DNA from: Oscillospiraceae bacterium
GTDB taxonomy: Bacteria > Bacillota > Clostridia > Oscillospirales > WRJC01
NCBI GenBank assembly: GCA_009777355.1
Contig: WRMA01000008.1
Location: 1 to 38,865, forward strand
DNA: 38,865 bases
Direction: 5' to 3'
Shown here: one piece after another, positions 7,647-15,580 of the stretch
Position numbering within the stretch: position 1 is the stretch's first letter
Layout of the letters: each line of letters opens with the position of its first letter
Notes under the pieces: generated by a model
Databases searched by the model: none
Seen by the model: only the letters and a program-made list of their open reading frames with translations
What the model was told of the DNA's origin: nothing
Program-made: the position numbers and the translations under genes

Positions 7647-9947
7647 ATGCCGAAATACGCTGATAAATATTTTAAGCTCGACGACTGGAAGATTATAGCC
7701 GAGGATTTCGACGCGGGAAGAAACAGAGTAGCAGAGTCTGTGTTTTCGCTCTCAAACGAATTTATGGGAGCGAGGGGATTTTTTGAAGAGGGGATTTCGT
7801 CCGGGGACAGTTTAACGGGCTGTTATTTCAACGGGATTTATGAAATTGACGAGAAGATGCCGAGGTCATACAAAGGCATCGTTACAAAAACGCACTATAT
7901 GGTCCCCGCGTGCAACTGGCTTTATACAAAAATAGAAGCGGGCGGGGAAAAACTCGATATCGCGAAAAGCGAAATAGCGGATTTGGTTAGAGTTCTCGAT
8001 ATGAAAGAGGGCGTTTACGCCCGTTCGTTTTTCTGGAAGACGGCAAAGGGCGGCTTAAAACTAAAATTCACGAGATTTATAGACATGACCCGGCCTCACG
8101 GCGCGTATCTTGAAGTTGAAATTCAATCTATAGATTTTATCGGGGAAATAAAATTTGAAACGGGCGTTGATTTTGACACGAAACACGAGACGTATAATAA
8201 AAAAGTGTTTAGAGAAGCTGCGAACGAATCCGTCGATTCTGAACCGGGTATGTTTATTATAGGCGAGACGCTCGAATCGAAACATAAAGTTTTATCGGGT
8301 TTCGAAGTCGGCGTTAATATCGCCGAAGATAAAAATTACGAGAGAATAAGAATCCAAAGAGAAAAATATATAGGCATGGATTTTAAATTTAATCTTGATT
8401 CGGGGGAGAAAATCGCGTTTTATAAAACTGTCTGCAATCTGCCCGAGAGCGACCCGAGCGTAAATATAAGAGATTTACTTGATAAAGGACGCGGGCTTTT
8501 GGATATTCAGGTTACCGAGGGTTATCATACGGCGTATTCAAGGCAGGTTAAGGCATGGGGCGAGTTTTGGGATAATTTTGATATAGTGATAGAGGGCGAC
8601 CCCGAGAATCAGCAGGGGATTAGATTCTGCCTTTTCCAGCTGAACCAGACTTACAGGGGAGGCAGTCCGTCGCATAATATCGGCGCGAAAGGACTGACGG
8701 GAGAAGCTTATAACGGCCACGCTTTCTGGGATACCGAAACTTACTGTCTGCCGTTTTATCTGTTTAATAACCCCGCGGCGGCGAAAAGTCTTTTGGAATA
8801 CAGATATTTTACTCTGCCTCAGGCGTTAGAGAGGGCGAAAATGCTCGACATGGACGGCGCGTGTTATCCGATTGCGACGCTTAACGGAGAGGAAGCCTGC
8901 GCGTTATGGCAGCACTCTAATTTGCAGTTCCAGCCGACGACGGCGGTCGCGTTCGGCATTTGGCACTATGTTAAGCTTACAGACGACAGAGATTTTCTAT
9001 ATACAAAAGGCGTTGAGATGCTCGTTTATATATCAAGATTTCTGAAAAGCCGCGGCGGTTACGGCGGCGTTACGGGAAAATTCGGCTATTTCGGCGTTAT
9101 GGGTCCGGACGAGTTTCACATGATGGCGGACAACGACTGCTATACTAATTATATATCGAAAAAATCGCTTGAATACACAGTAGAAGTCCTCGAAGAAATG
9201 AAAGAGTCCGCAAAAGATAAATTTATCGCAGTTAAAGCAAAGCTGAATATCGCAGACGAAGAAATAAAAGAATATGAGAAATTAGCAAAAGATATGTATA
9301 TCCCGTACGACGAAGAAACGCAGATATTTGAACAGCACGACGGATTTTTTAACCTGCCTCATACAGACATAAAATCGATACCCGCCGAACAGTTCCCGTT
9401 GTATTCCCACTGGTCGTATGACAGGATATACAGAACGGATATGATTAAACAGCCCGCCGTTTTAATGCTCATGTTTTTATATAACAGCGATTTTACATAT
9501 AATCAGAAGCTTAAAAATTATGAGTATTACGAACCCAGGACGATTCATGAGTCGTCGCTTTCGCCGTCGCTCCATTCGGTTCTCGCGGCTGAACTGGGAA
9601 AATCAGACGAGGCTTATGCGTTCTTCTCGAACGCCACCAGAATGGATTTGGATAATTATAACAGGAACACGAACGAAGGACTGCACACGACGAGTATCGC
9701 GGCGGCATGGATAAACGTCTTGTACGGATTCGGCGGTATGAGAAGCGACGGGGAGATAATAAGTTTCGCGCCGTCTATACCAAAAGACTGGAAGTCTTAT
9801 TCGTTTAAAGTTTTGGTTCGCGGCGTATTGGTTAAAGTCGAGGTAAATCATGACAGAGTTAAATTCACGCCGTCCGGCGATATAGTTTTGAAGATTTACG
9901 GCGAGGAGAAAAAAATCGGCGGGGAAGGGTATGAAAAAATATTATGA
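7647..9947 (+). CDS. Glycoside hydrolase family 65 disaccharide phosphorylase
   Basis: GH65 phosphorylases invert alpha-linked glucosides with phosphate to give beta-glucose 1-phosphate plus a sugar acceptor. At 766 residues this has full family length: an N-terminal beta-sandwich, then the (alpha/alpha)6 barrel with HAFWDTETYCLPFYL and the catalytic acid Glu489 in GPDEFH. The Glu lies almost where Lactobacillus brevis maltose phosphorylase has Glu487. The C-terminal part contains ESSLSPSLHSVLAAELG and HTTSIAAAW. The acceptor loop reads WQHSNLQFQPTTA, which I cannot match with confidence to the maltose, trehalose, kojibiose or nigerose type, so the substrate is open. It overlaps pgmB by four bases. 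No sugar transporter is adjacent. Confidence 0.92.
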   Translation: MPKYADKYFKLDDWKIIAEDFDAGRNRVAESVFSLSNEFMGARGFFEEGISSGDSLTGCYFNGIYEIDEKMPRSYKGIVTKTHYMVPACNWLYTKIEAGGEKLDIAKSEIADLVRVLDMKEGVYARSFFWKTAKGGLKLKFTRFIDMTRPHGAYLEVEIQSIDFIGEIKFETGVDFDTKHETYNKKVFREAANESVDSEPGMFIIGETLESKHKVLSGFEVGVNIAEDKNYERIRIQREKYIGMDFKFNLDSGEKIAFYKTVCNLPESDPSVNIRDLLDKGRGLLDIQVTEGYHTAYSRQVKAWGEFWDNFDIVIEGDPENQQGIRFCLFQLNQTYRGGSPSHNIGAKGLTGEAYNGHAFWDTETYCLPFYLFNNPAAAKSLLEYRYFTLPQALERAKMLDMDGACYPIATLNGEEACALWQHSNLQFQPTTAVAFGIWHYVKLTDDRDFLYTKGVEMLVYISRFLKSRGGYGGVTGKFGYFGVMGPDEFHMMADNDCYTNYISKKSLEYTVEVLEEMKESAKDKFIAVKAKLNIADEEIKEYEKLAKDMYIPYDEETQIFEQHDGFFNLPHTDIKSIPAEQFPLYSHWSYDRIYRTDMIKQPAVLMLMFLYNSDFTYNQKLKNYEYYEPRTIHESSLSPSLHSVLAAELGKSDEAYAFFSNATRMDLDNYNRNTNEGLHTTSIAAAWINVLYGFGGMRSDGEIISFAPSIPKDWKSYSFKVLVRGVLVKVEVNHDRVKFTPSGDIVLKIYGEEKKIGGEGYEKIL

Positions 9948-10588
9948 TTAACAAAAAGATAACGGGCGTGATTTTCGACCTGGACGGCGTTATTTGCCAT
10001 ACCGACAAATATCACTATAAAGCGTGGAAAGAATTAGCAGATGAAATCGGCGTTTATTTCGATGAGGAAATAAATAACAGGCTTCGCGGCGTGAGCCGCA
10101 TGGAAAGCCTTGAAATCGTTCTCGAACGCTCTGAAAAAATTTATAGTCAAAAAGAAAAACTCGCCCTTGCCGAACGCAAGAACGAGCGGTATAAATTATT
10201 TTTAAGAGAGATGTCCCCGGCTGATTTATCGGACGAAGTGAGAGTTACTCTTGACGAACTGCGTTCGCGCGGGTTTAAATTAACAATCGGTTCATCGAGT
10301 AAAAACGCGGGGTTTATACTCGGACAAATCGGCTTGGGCGATTATTTCGACGCCGTAAGCGACGGGAATAATATAACGAATTCGAAGCCCCACCCCGAAG
10401 TTTTTATAAAAGCGGCCGATTTCGCGGGGTTGAATCCGGCTGAATGTATCGTCGTAGAGGACGCGGAAGCGGGGTTAATCGCGGCGAAAGCCGCCGGCAT
10501 GACTGCCGTTGCAATCGGCTGGGCATATGACTCTGAATACGCCGACGTATCGATTAAGAGTTTCGGAGAACTTAATTTACTCTGTTAA
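9944..10588 (+). CDS. pgmB: beta-phosphoglucomutase (HAD superfamily)
   Basis: It converts beta-glucose 1-phosphate to glucose 6-phosphate through an aspartyl-phosphate. The 214 residues show HAD motif I FDLDGVICHTD (nucleophile Asp and Asp+2), the cap with RLRGVSR, motif II IGSSSKN, motif III Lys in NSKPHPEVF and motif IV VEDAEAGLIAAKAAGM. The ATGA overlap with the GH65 gene implies translational coupling. The GH65-PgmB pairing is standard and explains the use of the beta anomer. Its 3' end overlaps the convergent lipoprotein gene by 12 bases. Confidence 0.95.
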   Translation: MINKKITGVIFDLDGVICHTDKYHYKAWKELADEIGVYFDEEINNRLRGVSRMESLEIVLERSEKIYSQKEKLALAERKNERYKLFLREMSPADLSDEVRVTLDELRSRGFKLTIGSSSKNAGFILGQIGLGDYFDAVSDGNNITNSKPHPEVFIKAADFAGLNPAECIVVEDAEAGLIAAKAAGMTAVAIGWAYDSEYADVSIKSFGELNLLC

Positions 10589-11752
10589 TTCTATTATTCT
10601 CATCGCTTCGGCGTAATCCTCTTCCGTTATCGCGTCCGTGCCGTCCTGATAGACGATAGTGTTCAAAATCCTGACTTTTCCCGGGTCGTCGGTTATATGC
10701 CAGGCCGCCGCCTGCGAAACGGCAAAGTTTCCGTTGTTTTGCCTGAGGAGCTCCAGAAGCTTTATAAGCGGCGAGGTTTCTTCAAGTACGGCAATAGTAA
10801 AATTATTTGTGTTGTCGGGGATATCCCTGTGTATATTCATGCACAGCGTCTCTATATAAACGCTCCGGGTTCTTCCGGCTTCAATCGTAATTTCAGTCTC
10901 TTCCCGTATGAGCATATTCTGGACCCTGCGATTTACAGAATTAAAATATACGCCGTAAGAAACCGTTATTATAAGTCTCGAATCCGTAAGGTTTTCGATT
11001 GTAAGAAGACACCGGGTTATCGAATATCCCGTCCCCGACGCGCTGATATATCCCGCCTGTATGAAATCATATATATCCCCGGTAAAATTCTTTCTCATCT
11101 CAAGCGCCGCGTCAATATCTTTATGACCCGGGAAATTTAATATAAATTCGTCTATTAAATCAAGGGTCGCAGTACCGGTTAAATATTTTTCGGAATAAGA
11201 GCCGTCGTCCTGCATTTCGGTTATTATTTCCAGAGCTCCGGGGGTACGTTCGGAATACGGATAAGTATCGGTAAAATTTTTCAGGGGTAAAATAGTATTT
11301 TCCGAATTATATTTTTCAAAAGCTTCTTCCCAGTCGGATTCTTCGTCCATCTTTTTTAATACGGCCTTCGCTTCGTTTATATGCGTCATGTCTTTACCGT
11401 AAGAGGAAAACCGCTCTATGTATTCATGAATAGCTTCGTAAGTGTTTTCTTTGAACGCCTCATAAAAAGCGAGGGCCGATATTCTGTCCTTAAAATAATA
11501 TTCCCTTTCGGGATATTTTTCGGCGAGAAAAATTAACTTTTCGGGATTTTCCTCGCGGCTAAGCATATTTTTTATCCTGACGTCTATCTCGGCGAGCAGC
11601 CTTATTCCCTCGTAATTTTGGGCGAAATCCAAAATATCTTCGATATACGGGCTTTCTTTTACATAGTTCCATTCCCGTTCGCCGGAAGCCGAGCACGAGA
11701 ACAGAAATATAAATAAAAATATTATAAAAAAAATATAAGAATATTTACGCAT
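10577..11752 (-). CDS. Lipoprotein with TPR-like N half and beta-rich C half
   Basis: The 391 residues begin with a lipoprotein signal (MRKYSYIFFIIFLF..., lipobox LFSC, Cys20). Residues about 30-200 are helical with a repeating pattern of W/Y-E-E-A, an N-T/polar turn and Y-P-x-S/R, as in DWEEAFEKYNSENTILPLK then FTDTYPYSERTPGA. This resembles tetratricopeptide-like repeats. The C half looks like a beta domain (LLTIENLTDSRLIITVSYG, RSVYIETLCMNIHRD) ending with SQAAAWHITDDP. I cannot name this domain. It starts one base after the flavoprotein stop, so the two are probably translated together. Its own 3' end overlaps pgmB tail to tail. Confidence 0.75.
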   Translation of the reverse strand: MRKYSYIFFIIFLFIFLFSCSASGEREWNYVKESPYIEDILDFAQNYEGIRLLAEIDVRIKNMLSREENPEKLIFLAEKYPEREYYFKDRISALAFYEAFKENTYEAIHEYIERFSSYGKDMTHINEAKAVLKKMDEESDWEEAFEKYNSENTILPLKNFTDTYPYSERTPGALEIITEMQDDGSYSEKYLTGTATLDLIDEFILNFPGHKDIDAALEMRKNFTGDIYDFIQAGYISASGTGYSITRCLLTIENLTDSRLIITVSYGVYFNSVNRRVQNMLIREETEITIEAGRTRSVYIETLCMNIHRDIPDNTNNFTIAVLEETSPLIKLLELLRQNNGNFAVSQAAAWHITDDPGKVRILNTIVYQDGTDAITEEDYAEAMRIIELTE

Positions 11753-11753
11753 T

Positions 11754-13691
11754 TTATTTACTCCCCGGTATTTTTATTGTTTGCCTGGTTGAAAATTTAA
11801 TCTCAAACTTGTTCGCGTTTGTAAATTCAATAAAAGAGACAAGATTATTAAAATCCGTCTGAAATTTCTGAACCTGCGCAGGATTTTGTTCTATAATATA
11901 GGAACCTCTGCTTTGACCTCCGGATATTATATAATTTCTGACCGAATGTAAAAACATATACTGGGTTATTAAAATATCGTGATTCTCAAAAACGTCGGAC
12001 AAGTAAGATACGTCGTCTATTTTATTTTCGTTTATAAAATTATCCAGGTCATAAAGACAGTCGGCAACGGCAAGCGTAATATTCTCAAGCGAGCGCAGAG
12101 CCGCGCAGGACTCGGAAAATCTTTTCCGGTATTTTTTTCGCGTTTCGTAAATATTTTCGGAAGCCGCGTTTTTTTTCGCGTTTCTAAGAAGATGCATCGC
12201 GGCGTTTATATATTTGGAAACTTCGGCCGACGAAACCGAACCGAAATCCTGCAAGTCCATAGCTTTGATATTTTTATAGTCGGACGTTATTTTTTCGGCG
12301 GCTCTCAACGCCGTGACCTGGGTTGCGGCGAGAGGCGCTCCGTCGAAAAGATGAGTCCCGAATACCGCGGCGGCTTCGCCTACGGGGAAAAAACGCCTGA
12401 TATTACTCTCCGAGTATATATCGCAGTCCAGACCGCCGTTCAAATGATACGCGGATATATTCAACTCTATAATTTCTTTTGACAAATCCGTTCCGTTGTC
12501 TGAAAACAACTTATATAAATCATAATCGATATCTATTAAATTTTTGCATGGCTCGCCTCTGCAATCCATAAAAACCCTTCGGTTCTTTATTTTTTCAGAA
12601 TATAGAACATTATATTCCGGCGGGATTTCAATCCTGTTGTTCCCGTCGGAATCAACGGAATAGCAGCGGGGAGCGCAGCGAAGTAAATCTTCGTCTATTT
12701 TCCATTTGAATTTATTTTCGTCATTTTGCGCAATCTGTGAAATATAAGATAAACTAAAAGCCGTTTCGGTTAGATTTTTGCCTTTTACTCCCGCAAGAAA
12801 AGCCGCGCCGAGAGAGCAGGTCATATTTTCGGGATATAAATGCGAGTCGTTTTCGTAAATCCCCGCCGGACCGCCGACCGCATAGATTATATTTGACGCT
12901 CTGAACAAAACGTATCCGAATTCGTTTCCGGACGGTTCTTCGGGTTCGGGCTGACTATTATTTATATCAGCTTCATACTTATTAATCCGACTTGTTTTTA
13001 TATTAGAGCCGGCGCCGGTATTAGTCAGCCGTTCCTGTATTTTGGCGAATATATTTTTATTCGCGTTTTTTATACGCGTCCGTAAATTATATTCCTGAAT
13101 TTTTTCGCCGTATATACGCTGCGCGTCTTTATCTACGGCAAGCAGACCCGCCGCGCTTTCGTTTGACTTTATAATTGAAACTACTCTGAATCTGTTAAAT
13201 ACGGGTATGCCGCTGTTTAATATATCTCTTTCGGCGGCTTCGGCGATTTTTCTCGCCGTAAAAAATCCCGCGCTCGAAGTCCTTGCGGGACTGCCGTATT
13301 CAGAAAATCCGCCGTAAATATTTTTCGGGAAATCCACCCCGAGACCGGTTAGCCTGTAAAAACTGCGGGACGAAAGAGACGCCATAGTAAGGGCGATATC
13401 GCCGTCCATTGAAAATCCCCCGTAAAAATCCCCCGCCATATCCCCGATTGAATCGGTTTCTCCCGAGAGTTTATAATAGTTCCTGCTGCCGGCCGAATTT
13501 TTTGAAACGCCGTATTTCATGCTTTCGGTTATAACGGCTATGTTTCTATAATCCGCGGCCAAAAGCGCGCTTGCCGCGTTTAACCCCGCCGCTCCCGACC
13601 CGACGATAACCGCGTCGAAAGTATATACGGGAACGTTAACTCCGTTGAATACGAGATTTAACGGGATTATTTCGTTATCAGAATATATCAT
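11754..13691 (-). CDS. FAD-dependent oxidoreductase of the fumarate reductase/NadB superfamily
   Basis: The N-terminal dinucleotide fold is clear (FDAVIVGSGAAGLNAASALL with the acidic ITE after strand two). A second FAD contact region, IIYAVGGPAG, and the C-terminal FFPVGEAAAV...GAPLAATQVTALRAAE complete an FAD_binding_2 protein. At 645 residues it is long because of a low-complexity Asn/Pro/Glu-rich insertion (about 215-255). A substrate-side histidine is kept in YHLNGGLDCD. The HPT motif of succinate dehydrogenase and NadB is not seen (the matching stretch reads FSLSYISQIAQN), nor is the usual R-x-G-G-N arginine, so these activities should not be assumed. It lies 14 bases after the ACT gene. 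The substrate is unknown. Confidence 0.8.
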   Translation of the reverse strand: MIYSDNEIIPLNLVFNGVNVPVYTFDAVIVGSGAAGLNAASALLAADYRNIAVITESMKYGVSKNSAGSRNYYKLSGETDSIGDMAGDFYGGFSMDGDIALTMASLSSRSFYRLTGLGVDFPKNIYGGFSEYGSPARTSSAGFFTARKIAEAAERDILNSGIPVFNRFRVVSIIKSNESAAGLLAVDKDAQRIYGEKIQEYNLRTRIKNANKNIFAKIQERLTNTGAGSNIKTSRINKYEADINNSQPEPEEPSGNEFGYVLFRASNIIYAVGGPAGIYENDSHLYPENMTCSLGAAFLAGVKGKNLTETAFSLSYISQIAQNDENKFKWKIDEDLLRCAPRCYSVDSDGNNRIEIPPEYNVLYSEKIKNRRVFMDCRGEPCKNLIDIDYDLYKLFSDNGTDLSKEIIELNISAYHLNGGLDCDIYSESNIRRFFPVGEAAAVFGTHLFDGAPLAATQVTALRAAEKITSDYKNIKAMDLQDFGSVSSAEVSKYINAAMHLLRNAKKNAASENIYETRKKYRKRFSESCAALRSLENITLAVADCLYDLDNFINENKIDDVSYLSDVFENHDILITQYMFLHSVRNYIISGGQSRGSYIIEQNPAQVQKFQTDFNNLVSFIEFTNANKFEIKFSTRQTIKIPGSK

Positions 13692-13705
13692 AAATATTAT
13701 AAATC

Positions 13706-14125
13706 CTATTTGACGTCCAAGCCTTCGTAACCGTTCTTTTTTAAAACTTCCATGGCTCTGAAATCCTCTTCTATTCTCATGATTACGTATGCCTCGTCGC
13801 TGTTTTGCTTTGAAACAAACGCATACATATACTCTATATCGATATTATCCTCCGCAAGCGTTTTAAGAATTCCGGCAAGGCCTCCGGGTCTGTCTTCAAC
13901 GCATACAGCTATAACGCCGGTTACCGATACCGTTATTTCGTTTTCTTTCAATATCTGCTCAACTTTATCGGGGTCGTCGGCTATTATGCGCAGTATCCCG
14001 AAGTTTGTGGTGTCGGCAATAGACAGCGCGCGTAAATTTATATTATTTTTTGCTATAATATCCGTTATTTCAGAAAGTCTGCCGGGTCTGTTCTCTGCAA
14101 AAATAGAAATTTGCTTTATTATCAT
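13706..14125 (-). CDS. Tandem ACT-domain protein
   Basis: The 139 residues are two ACT domains: residues 1-68 (ISIFAENRPGRLSEITDIIA) and 69-139 (IAVCVEDRPGGLAGILKTLA). The ENRPGRL/EDRPGGL turn of each is the typical amino-acid ligand site at the dimer interface. Free-standing double-ACT proteins of this size are repeatedly found with indolepyruvate oxidoreductase and phenylacetate-CoA ligase genes in anaerobes. They are presumed to sense an aromatic or branched amino acid; the ligand here is inferred only from context. The gene is separated from iorB by the coiled-coil repeat gene and sits 14 bases before the flavoprotein. Confidence 0.92.
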   Translation of the reverse strand: MIIKQISIFAENRPGRLSEITDIIAKNNINLRALSIADTTNFGILRIIADDPDKVEQILKENEITVSVTGVIAVCVEDRPGGLAGILKTLAEDNIDIEYMYAFVSKQNSDEAYVIMRIEEDFRAMEVLKKNGYEGLDVK

Positions 14126-14182
14126 AATACTATCCTGCCTTTACTGAAAATTTTTAATTACAAATTATATTACGTTTAAATT

Positions 14183-14893
14183 CTAATTTTTAACTCTGAC
14201 TTTTTCAACTACTTGTTTTTGTATAAAATCCAGCATTGAAACCGATTCTTTAATTTCCTCCACGTCGGCGGGTAAATGCCAAAGACGTTCTACAATGCCC
14301 GTATGTCCCTCGGCGAGTATTTGTATGTCTCTTCTGATTTCTGTTTCAATAATCAAGTTTGTTTTTACCGTTTCGCGTTCAACTTTTTCCAATCTGTTTT
14401 CGACTTTTCCCAATCTGTCTTTGACTTCTCCCATATCGGCTTTCAAATCGTCCATATCGACCTTCATATTATCCATATCGGCTTTCAAAGGGTCAATCAT
14501 AGACTGCATTTCTTGAAGCAAATCAGATTTCATATTATCCATATCAGATTTCATATTATCCATATCAGATTTCAAAGGGTCAATCATAGACTGCATTTCC
14601 TGAAGCAAATCAGATTTCATATTATCCATATCAGATTTCATATTATCCATATCAGATTTTAAAGGGTCAATCATAGACTGCATTTCCTGAAGTAAATCAG
14701 ACTTCATATTATCCATATCAGATTTCAAAGGGTCAATCATAGACTGCATTTCCTGAAGCAAATCAGACTTCATATTATCCATATCAGATTTCAAAGGGTC
14801 AATCATAGATTGCATTTCTTGAAGTAAATCAGATTTCAGGGGGTTTATAATTGATTTTATCTCCTGCAGTAATTCCATTTCTTTATTATCCAT
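14183..14893 (-). CDS. Coiled-coil protein with internal tandem repeats
   Basis: The 236 residues have no signal or membrane segment. Residues 23-146 are five units, each LLQEMQSMIDPLKSD followed by one or two copies of MDNMKSD. This gives 22-residue units (two hendecads) and 29-residue units (22 plus one heptad), preceded by a diverged copy at residues 8-22. Residues 147-175 continue as a charged coiled coil (KDRLGKVENRLEKVERE). The C-terminal domain, about 176-236, has EIRRDIQILAEGHTGIVERLW and ends IQKQVVEKVRVKN, a tail seen on many hypothetical Firmicutes coiled-coil proteins. The function is unknown. It sits co-directionally between iorB and the ACT gene. Confidence 0.8.
   Translation of the reverse strand: MDNKEMELLQEIKSIINPLKSDLLQEMQSMIDPLKSDMDNMKSDLLQEMQSMIDPLKSDMDNMKSDLLQEMQSMIDPLKSDMDNMKSDMDNMKSDLLQEMQSMIDPLKSDMDNMKSDMDNMKSDLLQEMQSMIDPLKADMDNMKVDMDDLKADMGEVKDRLGKVENRLEKVERETVKTNLIIETEIRRDIQILAEGHTGIVERLWHLPADVEEIKESVSMLDFIQKQVVEKVRVKN
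14456..14827 (-). repeat. 66/87-bp in-frame tandem repeats of the coiled-coil gene
   Basis: Five direct units run across 14456-14827. Two are 66 bp and two are 87 bp, the extra 21 bp being a duplicated MDNMKSD block; the last copy is diverging. The copies are nearly identical at DNA level (CATATTATCCATATCAGATT recurs on the plus strand), as expected for copy-number change by slippage. Confidence 0.88.
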
Positions 14894-14949
14894 AATAATA
14901 AATCCTCTCTTTTTATCACTTTAATTTTTATTTATATTTTTTTATTATT

Positions 14950-15537
14950 TTATATAAAATTATAGCCTGAATTAAACGCCGCAAGGTTCGCGTCGAAAAA
15001 TCTCGGATTTATTTGTTCGCGCAGGACGTCGATATATATGTCTTTGTCGATTTCGTCTTTCATGAGCTTCGCCAAAATACCGATGATAACAACGTTCGCC
15101 GCTTTGTCCGTGCCTGCCTGAACCGCTAAAGAAAACGCGTCCGCTTCGATTAGCCTTATCCCTGTGTTTTCGATTGTTTTTGATATATCTTTCGGATATT
15201 CCATCGCTCCGGTTATAACGGGCGCGGGATTTACTTTATGCGTACTCATTATAATTACGCCGTTTTTTTTCAGATACGGCAGCCATCTCAGAGCTTCAAG
15301 CTGTTCAAACGCGAGTATAAAATCGGCCTCGCCCCTGCATATAACAGGCGAGTAAACTTTTTCTCCGTATTTAAGATAAGTCACGACCGAACCTCCTCTC
15401 TGGCTCATTCCGTGGACTTCCGACGCTTTCACGTCGTAATTTAATTTAAGCGCGACGCCTCCGAGTATACGCGACGCTAACAGCGAACCCTGACCGCCTA
15501 CGCCGACCATCATCATATTCGTTACTTTTGTATTCAT
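14950..15537 (-). CDS. iorB: Indolepyruvate:ferredoxin oxidoreductase, beta subunit
   Basis: This is the gamma/beta-type subunit of aryl-pyruvate ferredoxin oxidoreductase, 195 residues, the normal IorB size. It has the POR-gamma fold signature MVGVGGQGSLLASRILGG, then SEVHGMSQRGGSVVTYLKYG and a central FEQLEALRWLPYL. With IorA it decarboxylates indolepyruvate, phenylpyruvate or hydroxyphenylpyruvate to the aryl-acetyl-CoA and reduces ferredoxin in the cytoplasm. It lies 43 bp downstream of iorA in the same direction. Confidence 0.96.
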   Translation of the reverse strand: MNTKVTNMMMVGVGGQGSLLASRILGGVALKLNYDVKASEVHGMSQRGGSVVTYLKYGEKVYSPVICRGEADFILAFEQLEALRWLPYLKKNGVIIMSTHKVNPAPVITGAMEYPKDISKTIENTGIRLIEADAFSLAVQAGTDKAANVVIIGILAKLMKDEIDKDIYIDVLREQINPRFFDANLAAFNSGYNFI

Positions 15538-15580
15538 AATTATTTTTTACCTCGTATTTTTTTGTTTTTAATTTATTTAA

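Noticed and set aside
11754-13691. Assignment as L-aspartate oxidase or succinate dehydrogenase
   Set aside because: The HPT motif and usual catalytic arginine context are absent and the length is atypical, so only the superfamily is given.
14456-14827. Regularly spaced repeats, possible CRISPR or iteron cluster
   Set aside because: The repeats are continuous in-frame coding units of 66 or 87 bp on the minus strand, with no spacer diversity.
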